In this document: positions 15,785 through 22,986 of the stretch, one piece after another | Layout of the letters: every line of letters starts with the position of its first letter | Position numbering within the stretch: position 1 is the stretch's first letter | Assembly: GCA_002453475.1 (NCBI GenBank) | Contig: DKGY01000024.1 | Location: forward strand, 27,355 to 50,340 | Length of the DNA: 22,986 nt | Direction of reading: 5' to 3' | DNA from: Clostridium sp. UBA6758 | Lineage (GTDB): Bacteria; Bacillota; Clostridia; Clostridiales; Clostridiaceae | Notes under the pieces: generated by a model | Databases searched by the model: none | What the model was told of the DNA's origin: nothing | Seen by the model: the letters and a program-made list of their open reading frames with translations, nothing else | Made by a program: the position numbers and the translations under genes

Positions 15785-16144
15785 ATGTGGGGAGATTTTC
15801 TAAGGGTCTTTGTAGTTGGTGGAATTATTTGTGTAATAGGACAGATTTTAATGGATACTACTAAACTAACTCCATCTAGAATATTAGTAATCTTTGTGGT
15901 AGCAGGGGTGGTTCTTCAAGGATTCGGCATATATGAAAAGATAGCTGAATTTGGTTTATCAGGAGCTAGGATACCTCTGCCTGGATTTGGATATTCCTTA
16001 GCTAAAGGAGTTATGGAGGAAGTAGACAAAAATGGTTTATTAGGAATTGTGACAGGAGGTGTAAGTGCAACAGCTGCGGGGATCACTGCAGCTGTAGTAT
16101 TTGGATATCTAATGTCAGTACTATTTGACTCTAAAACGAAGTAA
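15785..16144 (+). CDS. spoVAE: Stage V sporulation protein AE (SpoVAEB type)
   Basis: Small membrane protein of 119 residues, third component of the spore dipicolinate channel in clostridia. It opens FLRVFVVGGIICVIGQILMDTTKLTPSRILVIFVVAGVVLQGFGIYEKIAEF and contains GLSGARIPLPGFGYSLAKGVMEEV (about 58-81), a clear paralogue of SpoVAC's GAGSVVPITGFANS region; a final hydrophobic stretch (about 92-114) follows. The ATG at 15785 is 2 bases after the spoVAD stop, with GGGGGTG as the site. The gene ends before a bidirectional terminator shared with the convergent PBP gene. Confidence 0.95.
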   Translation: MWGDFLRVFVVGGIICVIGQILMDTTKLTPSRILVIFVVAGVVLQGFGIYEKIAEFGLSGARIPLPGFGYSLAKGVMEEVDKNGLLGIVTGGVSATAAGITAAVVFGYLMSVLFDSKTK

Positions 16145-16153
16145 AGCATATAA

Positions 16154-16190
16154 AAAGTCTTCTCAAATTTGTATATTTGAGAAGACTTTA
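16154..16190. terminator. Bidirectional terminator between spoVAE and the PBP gene
   Basis: A perfect 15-base stem, AAAGTCTTCTCAAAT (16154-16168) with ATTTGAGAAGACTTT (16175-16189), has a 6-base loop. T-rich sequence follows on the + side and an A run precedes it, giving U-rich tails in both directions for the convergent genes. Confidence 0.88.
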
Positions 16191-16216
16191 ATTTTATAGT
16201 TTTATAATAGAATTAT

Positions 16217-18808
16217 TTAGCCTCTTATACCATTGTTAAATATTTTAGGAATTGTAGAATAGATATTTAACAGATGATTTAAAGCTTCGGGCTTAGTGTC
16301 AACATTTCCAGAATTGCCCTCACCACCAGGATTAAGTGGGTCTTTAGGTTTATTAGGATCTTCCGGTTTTTCAGTATCACCAGGCTTTTGATTGTCACCT
16401 GGGTTATTAGAATTAGGTGGTACATTGTCCTTATCTTTATCTTTATCCTTATCTTTATCTTTATCTTTATCCTTAACTTCAGCTTTATATTCCGTAGGAT
16501 CTTTAGCCACAGGTGCTAAATATCTATTATCTGTCATATTACCAGTATATAATCTGGCATCTCGAGTTATAAATACTACCTTTTGTATTTTATCTTTAGG
16601 TGTTTTATCAGAAGGTAAGTAGTATTTACCATCTGCAGCCTTTACAACGTCAAGTTCCACATGGATATTATCCAGAGTAGTTGGTTGAGTACCGCTTATA
16701 AAGATTTCGGAGTAAATTCTATTTCCCCTTTGATCCCTCTTAGTAAGCTCCGTTGGAAGGGTTCCAGAATCCTTAGAAATATAGGCACTAGTTATACCAC
16801 TAGGCATTTCAAGAGATTTAGATTCAAGACCCTCATGGGCTACTTCCATAATCTTACCCCAAAGACCAGCAGGAACGCTACTACTAGTAAAAGGTAATTC
16901 CGTACTATTATCATAACCCAGCCATACAGCTCCTGAATAATAAGGAGTTAATCCACTGAAATAAAGGTTCTTGGTATGTTCAGAGGTACCGGTTTTACCT
17001 CTAACTTCCATATTTCCAAATTTCGCTTGTGGACCTGTAGTGTTTACAGAACCTTTAAGCATATCATAAACAATATAAGCTGTTTGTGGAGAAATTACTT
17101 GCTTAGATTCAAGTTTCGGTTCAAGTAGAACTTTACCATCCTTATCAGTAACCTTAGTATATATTCTTGAAGTAGTCATATTTCCTTGATTTCCAAAGGC
17201 ACCAAAGGCTTGAGCCATTTCATAAGGTGTAGTTCCATCTATTTCACCTAAAGATAAAGCTGAAATACTAGTTCTGTCTCTATCAGTTATACTTAAGCCA
17301 AATTTTTCTCCATATGAAGCAGAGGTATCTAAACCTATTTTATCAACTACAGATACTGCAACGGTGTTTTTAGATTGAGCAAGAGCATCACGGATAGTTA
17401 TATATCCATCAAATACGTAATTCCAGTTTTGTGGAACATATGGGCCGTCATCACCAGAATATTTAGATCCAATAGAAGTTGGTAATGGACCATCTACAAA
17501 TACTGACCCTGCAGTTAAAGTTTTACTTTCAATGGCTGGAGCATATACTGTAAGTGGTTTTATACTAGAACCTGGTGAACGTAGGAAGGTTTGACCATCC
17601 TTTCCAACAGAAATAGCTCTATTATAAGACATAGCTGGTTGATCACCAATACCACCAATTATAACCTTAACTTCACCATTAAGATAATCTGTTATTACAG
17701 CGGAACCTTGAACTCCATCAGCTTTAGAACCTTGAGTATCTTTAAGATAATTGTCCATAATTTTTTGTACGGAATCCTGAAGGTTTCTATCCATGGTTGT
17801 ATATATTCTTAAACCACCAAAGGTGATTTTTTCATAGGCTTCAGCTTCAGTATATCCATAGGTTTTCATTAAGTCTTTTGCAACCTGTTTTATTACAGGT
17901 CTTGAAAACCATTCATAAACCATTTTGTCACTCTCTAAAGTTGAGAAGTTTAACATAAGAGGTTCTGCTAAAGCAGTATCATACTCTTCTTGAGTTATTT
18001 TTCCCAGTTCAAGCATTTTAGCAAGTACTAGTTTAGTTCTTGGTGAATCGAAAGCTTCCTTCTTTTCAAAGGCTTCATAGGCATTCATATAAGATATAGT
18101 TGGATTCTGAGCAGCACTTGCTAAAAATGCACATTGCTTAAGGGTTAAACCGTCTGTTACAGACTTTCCAAAATACATGGTTGAAGCAGCTTCAATTCCA
18201 TGAGCATTACCACCTAAAAAGATAGTATTCATATATTCATTAAGAATTTGTTCCTTAGATAGAAGCTTTTCCAACTTACGTGCTAAATAAATCTCTTGAA
18301 CTTTTCTTTCTATGTTAGCTCTATTATTTATAGAATCTTCAAGGAAAAACTTATATTTAACTAATTGTTGAGTAATAGTTGAAGCACCTTGGATTTCATC
18401 ATTAGATAAACCAAGAAGTATTTTAGCATCTTGGATTACTGCACCTCCAAGTCTTCTTATGTCAACACCTTTATGCTCTAAAAATCTTTGATCTTCAATA
18501 CTTATAAAGGCGTCTTGTAGATATTTAGGTACTGTAGATATATCTACAGATATCCTCTTTTCAGGAGTCTTGTACTCATCCATTTCTTTTTCTTTATTGT
18601 CATATAGAATTGTAGTTTCTCCATTAGATAAAAATATATCAAGATCAAGCTTTGGAGCTGTTTTAATCATGCCAGATATAATACCAAAACCAGCAGCTGC
18701 ACAAGTTATAATTAAAAGTAGTAAAACTATATATATTACTTTAAAGGTTTTACGACTTTTTTTCTTGGGCTTTTTTTGCTTAGGTTTAATTTTTTTATTC
18801 TCTCCCAT
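16217..18808 (-). CDS. Class A penicillin-binding protein (PBP1A-type glycosyltransferase/transpeptidase)
   Basis: Bifunctional peptidoglycan synthase of 863 residues. Domains in order: Lys-rich cytoplasmic tail (1-22), membrane anchor (23-47), GT51 glycosyltransferase (about 85-260) with E105 in EDQRFLEHKGVD, GASTITQQLVK (141-151) and RKVQEIYLARKLEK (168-181), then the transpeptidase (about 365-660) with nucleophile S414 in SSIK, the SKN triad (479-481) and KTG (605-607). The C-terminus (about 665-863) has no PASTA domain that I can see: a conserved linker is followed by eight Lys-Asp dipeptides (779-794) and a Pro/Gly/Asn/Asp-rich tail, probably disordered in the wall. The ATG at 18808 has AAGGAGGAG just upstream. 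It is monocistronic, convergent with spoVAE and divergent from yunB. It resembles clostridial PBP1A/PonA. Confidence 0.96.
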   Translation of the reverse strand: MGENKKIKPKQKKPKKKSRKTFKVIYIVLLLLIITCAAAGFGIISGMIKTAPKLDLDIFLSNGETTILYDNKEKEMDEYKTPEKRISVDISTVPKYLQDAFISIEDQRFLEHKGVDIRRLGGAVIQDAKILLGLSNDEIQGASTITQQLVKYKFFLEDSINNRANIERKVQEIYLARKLEKLLSKEQILNEYMNTIFLGGNAHGIEAASTMYFGKSVTDGLTLKQCAFLASAAQNPTISYMNAYEAFEKKEAFDSPRTKLVLAKMLELGKITQEEYDTALAEPLMLNFSTLESDKMVYEWFSRPVIKQVAKDLMKTYGYTEAEAYEKITFGGLRIYTTMDRNLQDSVQKIMDNYLKDTQGSKADGVQGSAVITDYLNGEVKVIIGGIGDQPAMSYNRAISVGKDGQTFLRSPGSSIKPLTVYAPAIESKTLTAGSVFVDGPLPTSIGSKYSGDDGPYVPQNWNYVFDGYITIRDALAQSKNTVAVSVVDKIGLDTSASYGEKFGLSITDRDRTSISALSLGEIDGTTPYEMAQAFGAFGNQGNMTTSRIYTKVTDKDGKVLLEPKLESKQVISPQTAYIVYDMLKGSVNTTGPQAKFGNMEVRGKTGTSEHTKNLYFSGLTPYYSGAVWLGYDNSTELPFTSSSVPAGLWGKIMEVAHEGLESKSLEMPSGITSAYISKDSGTLPTELTKRDQRGNRIYSEIFISGTQPTTLDNIHVELDVVKAADGKYYLPSDKTPKDKIQKVVFITRDARLYTGNMTDNRYLAPVAKDPTEYKAEVKDKDKDKDKDKDKDKDNVPPNSNNPGDNQKPGDTEKPEDPNKPKDPLNPGGEGNSGNVDTKPEALNHLLNIYSTIPKIFNNGIRG
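16427..16474 (-). repeat. Hexanucleotide tandem repeat encoding (Lys-Asp)8
   Basis: Eight 6-bp units inside the PBP gene code alternating Lys and Asp (residues 779-794), with only silent AAA/AAG and GAT/GAC variation. Changes in copy number keep frame, so length can vary between strains without loss of the protein. Confidence 0.9.
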
Positions 18809-18847
18809 ATTCTCCTCCTTTTATGATGAACATATCTTCGATACTAT

Positions 18848-18877
18848 ATTATAACTTATATACTAGTATAAATACAA
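18848..18877 (-). promoter_or_regulatory. Candidate promoter of the PBP gene with a palindrome in its spacer
   Basis: On the minus strand TTGTAT (18877-18872) and a perfect TATAAT (18853-18848) are 18 bases apart, 40 bases upstream of the PBP start codon. The spacer holds the perfect 12-bp palindrome TATACTAGTATA (18859-18870). The -35 is weak. Confidence 0.35.
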
Positions 18878-18992
18878 CATAGTATTCTTCAATGAAGTTA
18901 TTATACATATACATATATTGAATATAAAATGAGTTTATGCAATTGAATATACATTTATTAACATTATACCACGTTTGTAAAGGAGTAATACT

Positions 18993-19625
18993 ATGAAATC
19001 ATCAAAAAAGCTAAAATTTACCGTAGTAATTTTTTTAATTATGACCTTTTTAATAACTTTTATATATACTTTAGATAAAATTATAATGCCAACGGTTAAA
19101 TTAGTGGCTGATGCACAGATGAGGGCAGAGGTGACAAATACAATAAACAAAACAATTTTTCAGGAATACTCTAAGAATTTTAATTATAATGATATAATAA
19201 AATTTGATAAGGATAATGATGGAAATGTCATAATGATGACAGCAGATACATTAAAACTCAGTGAAATTGCCACATTAACTGTACTAAAGGCACAAGAAGA
19301 ATTAGAGAAAAAATCTCAAGTGGATATAAGGATACCCATGGGATATGTGACTAAAAATAATATTTTAGCTAGATTTGGTCCAGATGTAAAAATAAGAATG
19401 CGTCCAATAGGGCATATTACTACTAGATATTTATCCGAATTTGAAGATGCGGGAATAAATCAAACTAGACACAAAATTTATATAGAAACTACCACTAGGG
19501 TAAAGATGGTTATGGCAGCATCTTCTAGTGAATTAGAAATAGTTAATCAAATACCTATAGTTGAAACCATAATAGTTGGAAGGGTACCTAACACTGCAAT
19601 ACAAATGGATCTTAACGGTAACTAG
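18993..19625 (+). CDS. yunB: Sporulation protein YunB
   Basis: A 210-residue protein of the YunB family, conserved in spore formers and in B. subtilis reported to be made in the mother cell and needed for full sporulation; its molecular role is unclear. One membrane anchor lies near residues 8-28 (LKFTVVIFLIMTFLITFIYTL), with the rest outside the cytoplasm. Family-typical stretches are AQMRAEVTNTINKTI (41-55), IPMGYVTKNNILARFGPDVKIRMRPIG (about 114-140) and the C-terminal VNQIPIVETIIVGRVPNTAIQMDL. The ATG at 18993 follows AAAGGAG. It is divergent from the PBP gene across a 184-base gap and is followed by 137 bases before the methyltransferase gene. Confidence 0.92.
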   Translation: MKSSKKLKFTVVIFLIMTFLITFIYTLDKIIMPTVKLVADAQMRAEVTNTINKTIFQEYSKNFNYNDIIKFDKDNDGNVIMMTADTLKLSEIATLTVLKAQEELEKKSQVDIRIPMGYVTKNNILARFGPDVKIRMRPIGHITTRYLSEFEDAGINQTRHKIYIETTTRVKMVMAASSSELEIVNQIPIVETIIVGRVPNTAIQMDLNGN

Positions 19626-19721
19626 AAAGTGTGATGCTAAGCACAGAATAAATTTCTTTTATGATGTAGTATGTATGTAAATAAATATAAATACCTGAAA
19701 AGATATAATTAAATTTGAAAA

Positions 19722-19737
19722 ATAGGAAGTTTCCTAT
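19722..19737. repeat. Inverted repeat upstream of the methyltransferase gene
   Basis: ATAGGAA and TTCCTAT are perfect inverted arms around GT. They lie 34 bases before the start codon and downstream of a TATAAT at 19704-19709, so they could be an operator or a 5' leader hairpin. Confidence 0.4.
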
Positions 19738-19771
19738 AAGGTAAATAATTAAAGAGCAGGGGATGAGTAGG

Positions 19772-20503
19772 ATGGATCAATGTATAAAATTTTATAATGT
19801 CTTAGCTAAATATTATGATGATATTTTTCCAGCACCGAAAGGGAAAAAGAAGTTTGCCTTAAAGAACATAGATAAGGGTGGATTTGTTTTAGATATTGGA
19901 TGTAGTACTGGAGAAACTACAGAATATATTTCTTCACAAGGATATAAAGCTTTAGGAATAGACTTAGACAAAGAAATGATAAGAATAGCTAAGAATAGGT
20001 ATAATGAAAGTGATACATTGAGGTTTAAAGTCATGGATATGAAATCCATAGCACAGTCCTTTGGAGAAGAATTTAATGGGATTGTATGTATAGGAAATGT
20101 ACTTCCTCATCTAGGAGGAAAAAATCAAATAAAGGAATTTTTAAAAGGATGCTATGAAGTTCTAAAAAAGGATTCGCCATTATGCATTCAAACTATTAAT
20201 TTTGACAAGGTAAAGAGGGAACATATTAAAGAATTACCTCTCATTGACGGTCCTAAAGTTAAATTTGAAAGGTTTTATAGTATTAAATCAGGCAGTGATA
20301 TTGTAAAGTTTACTGGAAGAATAACTGATAAGGAAAGTGATGAGATTTTAGAAAATACAGTAGATCTGTTTATGCTAGAAAACGAGGAGCTATTTGAAAT
20401 GCTAAGGGAATTGGGATTTGAAAAAATTCAAGGTTACGATGACTTTAAAAGAAGTAACTATACAGGAAATGCTCTTCCTTTAATAGTAGAGGCTATTAAG
20501 TAG
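19772..20503 (+). CDS. Class I SAM-dependent methyltransferase
   Basis: Cytoplasmic methyltransferase of 243 residues of the Rossmann-fold class; substrate unknown. An ATG at 19763 is in frame but directly abuts the AGGGG site; the ATG at 19772, with a 9-base gap, fits better and gives MDQCIKFYNVLAKYYDDIFP, the usual N-terminal start of this group. Motif I is VLDIGCSTGETTEYI (39-53) and the acidic end of beta-2 is GIDLDKEMI (about 62-70). VMDMKSIAQSFGEEFNGIVCIGNVLPHL (about 92-119) covers motifs II-III. Neighbours are unrelated: yunB upstream, hpt convergent downstream. It may act on a small molecule, but no specific partner is visible. Confidence 0.88.
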   Translation: MDQCIKFYNVLAKYYDDIFPAPKGKKKFALKNIDKGGFVLDIGCSTGETTEYISSQGYKALGIDLDKEMIRIAKNRYNESDTLRFKVMDMKSIAQSFGEEFNGIVCIGNVLPHLGGKNQIKEFLKGCYEVLKKDSPLCIQTINFDKVKREHIKELPLIDGPKVKFERFYSIKSGSDIVKFTGRITDKESDEILENTVDLFMLENEELFEMLRELGFEKIQGYDDFKRSNYTGNALPLIVEAIK

Positions 20504-20546
20504 AAAGCTAAAATAATATAAACAAAAAATTTAATCTAGTAAATAA

Positions 20547-20596
20547 AAAACATACTAGAAATTAATAGGTTATATTAGCTTCTAGTATGTTTTCAT
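20547..20596. terminator. Bidirectional terminator between the methyltransferase gene and hpt
   Basis: AAAACATACTAGAA (20547-20560) pairs perfectly over 14 bases with TTCTAGTATGTTTT (20580-20593) around a 19-base loop. A-rich and T-rich flanks give U tails in both directions for the two convergent genes. Confidence 0.82.
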
Positions 20597-20646
20597 ATTT
20601 ATTCTTGTATTATTATCTATTAAGTCTTTAAAAGTTTATAAAATTA

Positions 20647-21174
20647 TTATTTAGACTCCCAGTTAAATATGTAAGGAATATTTCTGTATAAGTCACCATA
20701 ATTTAAGCCGTATCCAACTACAAATAAATCAGGAATCTCAAAACAACAATAGTCTGGGGAGATTTCTACAGTTCTTCTTTCTGGCTTATCTAATAAAGTA
20801 CAGCATTTTACACTTTTAGCACCTAGCTTTTTAACGTGTTCAACTACAAAATTCATAGTAATACCACTATCTACAATGTCATCTACTACAAGTACATCCA
20901 TACCTTCAATATTATCAGGTACATCTTGAACTATTTTACAAGTACCACTAGTTTCTTCACCATGACCATAGCTTGATGTAGTCATAAAACCTATAGTTGT
21001 TGGTACAGTAATTTCTCTAACTAAGTCAGCAGCAAATATAAAGCTTCCTCTAAGTAGAGACAATACGTAAACAGATTTTCCCGCATAGTCCTTAGAAATC
21101 TTTGCTCCGATTTTAACTACAGCTTCATTGATTTCTTCTCTAGAAAAGAGAATATTTCTTTGTTTATCTTCCAT
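20647..21174 (-). CDS. hpt: Hypoxanthine phosphoribosyltransferase
   Basis: Cytoplasmic purine salvage enzyme making IMP or GMP from hypoxanthine or guanine and PRPP. The frame can be extended to a TTG at 21189, but that overlaps the GAGGTG site; the ATG at 21174 with a 7-base gap gives 175 residues, the usual size. The PRPP-binding loop is VLVVDDIVDSGIT (94-106). Other marks are YVLSLLRGSFIFAADL (36-51), SSYGHGEETSG (67-77, the flexible loop), LLDKPERR (127-134) and the C-terminal DLFVVGYGLNYGDLYRNIPYI (149-169). The gene is monocistronic, convergent with the methyltransferase and divergent from hflX. XPRT or PyrR would differ in the loop sequences. Confidence 0.95.
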   Translation of the reverse strand: MEDKQRNILFSREEINEAVVKIGAKISKDYAGKSVYVLSLLRGSFIFAADLVREITVPTTIGFMTTSSYGHGEETSGTCKIVQDVPDNIEGMDVLVVDDIVDSGITMNFVVEHVKKLGAKSVKCCTLLDKPERRTVEISPDYCCFEIPDLFVVGYGLNYGDLYRNIPYIFNWESK

Positions 21175-21212
21175 GTAATCACACCTCAATTTATATTTAC
21201 ATTAATGTTTTC

Positions 21213-21252
21213 ATAGTATAAAATTAAGGTGAAAATGTCAATAGTATAAAAT
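21213..21252. repeat. 12-bp direct repeat in the hpt-hflX divergent promoter region
   Basis: ATAGTATAAAAT occurs at 21213-21224 and again at 21241-21252, 28 bases apart. Inverted arms AATGTTTTC (21204-21212) and GAAAACATT (21259-21267) flank the pair. These lie in the 152-base gap between the two divergent starts. Confidence 0.6.
21215..21241 (-). promoter_or_regulatory. Candidate promoter of hpt
   Basis: On the minus strand TTGACA (21241-21236, perfect consensus) and TATACT (21220-21215) are 15 bases apart, shorter than the usual 17, and 41 bases upstream of the hpt ATG. The elements fall inside the direct repeats. Confidence 0.35.
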
Positions 21253-21326
21253 GTATGAGAAAACATTGTTTGTTTAATGTAGAAAAATTATTTAATGCAG
21301 AGAAAATAGAATTTGGAGATGAGTAT

Positions 21327-22986
21327 ATGATAAATGGAAATATTGATGGGGTTAAAAACTTTATCTTGAAAAAATTAGAAACTATCTATGATATGAGATT
21401 TCAAAAATCAGATATATTAACTGAAGAGCTAGCAGAACTTCTAAGAGGGGTTACCCTTGAAATTGAAAGAGAAGTTAGCGTTGCTATAGATAGAAAGGGA
21501 AGTGTGGTTAGTGTTGCAATAGGAGATAGCTCCACAGTAGAAGTTCCCATGATTGATACTAGAGAGGGAAGATTATCTCAAGTTAGAGTAATACATACCC
21601 ATCCCAATGGAAATCCAAAATTATCGGCTTTAGATTTATCAGCACTTCTAAAATTAAAACTAGATTGTATAGTTGCCATTGGAGTATCAGAGGATAAGCC
21701 TTTAATTTACAATATAGGTTTTTGTGATGTGAAGGATAACATACTTATAGAAGATGAAATTAAAAATTTAACTATTGATAAAGTTTTAAGCTATAAATTT
21801 TTAGATAAAGTTAAGTATATTGAAGATGTTTTTAAAGAAGATAACATAATGGAAGATAACTCAGAAAGGGCAATATTAGTATCTATAGAAGATGAAGAAA
21901 GCCTAGCTGAACTAAAGGAACTTACTAAAGCTTGTGATGTAGAACCTGTTTATGAAATACTTCAAAAACGTAATAAAATTGATTCAGCCTATTTCATAGG
22001 TAGTGGTAAGGTTGAAGAAATAGCATATCTAAGGCAATCTTTAAGAGCAAATGTAGTAATATTTGATGAGGAATTATCAGGATCTCAAGTAAGAAACCTG
22101 GAGCAAGCCATAGGAACAAAGGTAATTGATAGAACCACCCTTATCTTAGAGATATTTGCAAGAAGAGCTAGAAGTAAGGAATCTAAAATTCAGGTAGAGT
22201 TATCACAACTAAAATATAGATTAAGTAGGCTTAGTGGTTTAGGAACCATGCTTTCAAGAACAGGAGGAGGTATAGGAACAAAAGGGCCAGGAGAGAAAAA
22301 GCTAGAGACCGATAAGAGAAAGATTAGAGACACTATATATGATTTAAATAAAGAATTAGAAAAGATTAAAAGTATAAGAGCAACTCAAAGAGAAAGAAGA
22401 AGTAAGGATACTATTTCTAAGATATCATTAGTAGGATATACAAATGCAGGAAAATCAACCCTTAGAAATGCCCTTTGTGAATACTCACCAGTTAAGTCAG
22501 CTACAGTAAAAGAAAAAGTTTTTGAGGCGGATATGCTATTTGCAACCTTAGATATTACAACCAGGGCTATGGCTCTTCCAGACAATAGAGTTGCCACCGT
22601 GACAGACACTGTAGGATTTATAAGAAAATTACCTCACGATTTAGTAGAAGCATTTAAATCAACTTTAGAGGAGGTAGTTTATTCAGATTTATTACTTCAC
22701 GTAGTAGATGCATCTAATGCCACAGCAGAAAAACAAATAACAGTGGTGGAAGAAGTACTTAAGGAATTAGGTGCAGGAGATAAGCCAACCTTATTAGTAC
22801 TTAACAAAATTGATAATTCTAATGATGAGCTATTAAATTCTTTAAAAGAAAGATTTGATAACTATTCTATTTTAGAAGTATCAGCTAAAGAGAAAACTAA
22901 CTTTGAAGAGTTATTAAATAAATGTACTGAAATCCTTCCTTATAAATTAAAGACTTTCAAGGTATTAATACCTTATAGTGATTCTT
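21327..22986 (+). CDS. hflX: Ribosome-associated GTPase HflX with an N-terminal JAMM-like extension (3' end outside window)
   Basis: GTPase that binds the 50S subunit and can split stalled or hibernating ribosomes. The frame is open from ATG 21327 (after GGAG, 8-base gap) to the window edge, 553 codons so far. Residues about 181-290 are the HflX N-domain (CDVEPVYEILQKRNKIDSAYFIGSGKVEEI), then the glycine-rich RTGGGIGTKGPGEKKLETDKR (311-331) and the G domain: G1 GYTNAGKST (370-378), G3 DTVGF (427-431), G4 NKID (493-496), G5 SAK (519-521). Residues 1-180 are extra compared with E. coli HflX. They contain EREVSVAIDRKG (47-58) and HTHPNGNPKLSALD (90-103), matching the E...HxHx7Sx2D metal site of JAMM/RadC proteins. 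The start at 21327 keeps this domain whole. It is divergent from hpt. The HflX call is firm; the extension's fold and activity are inference. Confidence 0.95.
   Translation, partial: MINGNIDGVKNFILKKLETIYDMRFQKSDILTEELAELLRGVTLEIEREVSVAIDRKGSVVSVAIGDSSTVEVPMIDTREGRLSQVRVIHTHPNGNPKLSALDLSALLKLKLDCIVAIGVSEDKPLIYNIGFCDVKDNILIEDEIKNLTIDKVLSYKFLDKVKYIEDVFKEDNIMEDNSERAILVSIEDEESLAELKELTKACDVEPVYEILQKRNKIDSAYFIGSGKVEEIAYLRQSLRANVVIFDEELSGSQVRNLEQAIGTKVIDRTTLILEIFARRARSKESKIQVELSQLKYRLSRLSGLGTMLSRTGGGIGTKGPGEKKLETDKRKIRDTIYDLNKELEKIKSIRATQRERRSKDTISKISLVGYTNAGKSTLRNALCEYSPVKSATVKEKVFEADMLFATLDITTRAMALPDNRVATVTDTVGFIRKLPHDLVEAFKSTLEEVVYSDLLLHVVDASNATAEKQITVVEEVLKELGAGDKPTLLVLNKIDNSNDELLNSLKERFDNYSILEVSAKEKTNFEELLNKCTEILPYKLKTFKVLIPYSDS

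Noticed and set aside
16392..16622. Open frame on the + strand with a long Ser-Leu repeat
   Set aside because: It is the complement of the Lys-Asp repeat in the PBP gene; the PBP frame has full domain support.
18945..18969. Sigma-E promoter for yunB (GAATATA and CATTATAC)
   Set aside because: The spacer is only about 10 bases, too short for a sigma-E promoter, and the hexamers are common in AT-rich DNA.
22385..22609. Minus-strand 74-residue open frame
   Set aside because: It lies antisense inside the HflX G domain and has no motif or ribosome site.

Overview
The window looks like chromosome of a low-G+C, endospore-forming Firmicute, most likely Clostridium sensu stricto or a close relative. 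The evidence is the very AT-rich sequence with strong AAGGAGG-type ribosome binding sites, the spoIIAA-spoIIAB-sigF block followed by a three-gene spoVAC-spoVAD-spoVAE set (no spoVAA/AB visible), yunB, and a histidine-degradation operon ending in formimino-THF cyclodeaminase. No rRNA, tRNA, CRISPR array, insertion sequence or phage gene was seen.

Layout. (1) 2-6401 is the right-hand end of a cell-surface polysaccharide cluster on the + strand: a Wzy-like polymerase cut by the window edge, two GT4-like glycosyltransferases, a membrane-anchored GT2 glycosyltransferase and a DegT-family PLP aminotransferase, closed by a terminator. A separately promoted initiating sugar-phosphate transferase follows; it is broken by one in-frame TAA. 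(2) 6592-7476 is a lone EamA/DMT transporter with a strong terminator. (3) 7763-12228 is the hut operon: hutH, ftcD, hutI, fchA. It converts histidine to urocanate and imidazolonepropionate to glutamate plus methenyl-THF and ammonia, but hutU (urocanate to imidazolonepropionate) is not in the window. (4) 12643-16144 is the sporulation block: spoIIAA-spoIIAB-sigF, a terminator, then spoVAC-spoVAD-spoVAE(B). (5) 16217-18808 (- strand) is a class A penicillin-binding protein with a Lys-Asp repeat tail; it converges on spoVAE across a bidirectional terminator. Divergent from it is yunB (sporulation), then a SAM methyltransferase. (6) hpt (- strand) converges on the methyltransferase. (7) Divergent from hpt is hflX, which runs off the right edge.

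How the genes work together. The polysaccharide genes would build, modify and polymerise a lipid-linked repeat unit, but the local initiating transferase is probably dead, so the locus is silent unless a paralogue supplies that step. The hut genes feed carbon and one-carbon units into fermentation. SpoIIAA and SpoIIAB control sigma-F in the forespore, and SpoVAC/AD/AE belong to the spore dipicolinate channel.

The most interesting observation is an N-terminal extension of HflX carrying a complete JAMM/RadC-like metal-binding signature (E49, H90, H92, S100, D103) ahead of the ribosome-associated GTPase. Also notable are the nonsense-mutated initiating transferase, a duplicated aminotransferase start left as a scar upstream of the GT2 gene, the missing hutU, and a dense set of palindromes and short repeats upstream of spoIIAA. 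All family calls come from reading motifs by eye; no database search was run.
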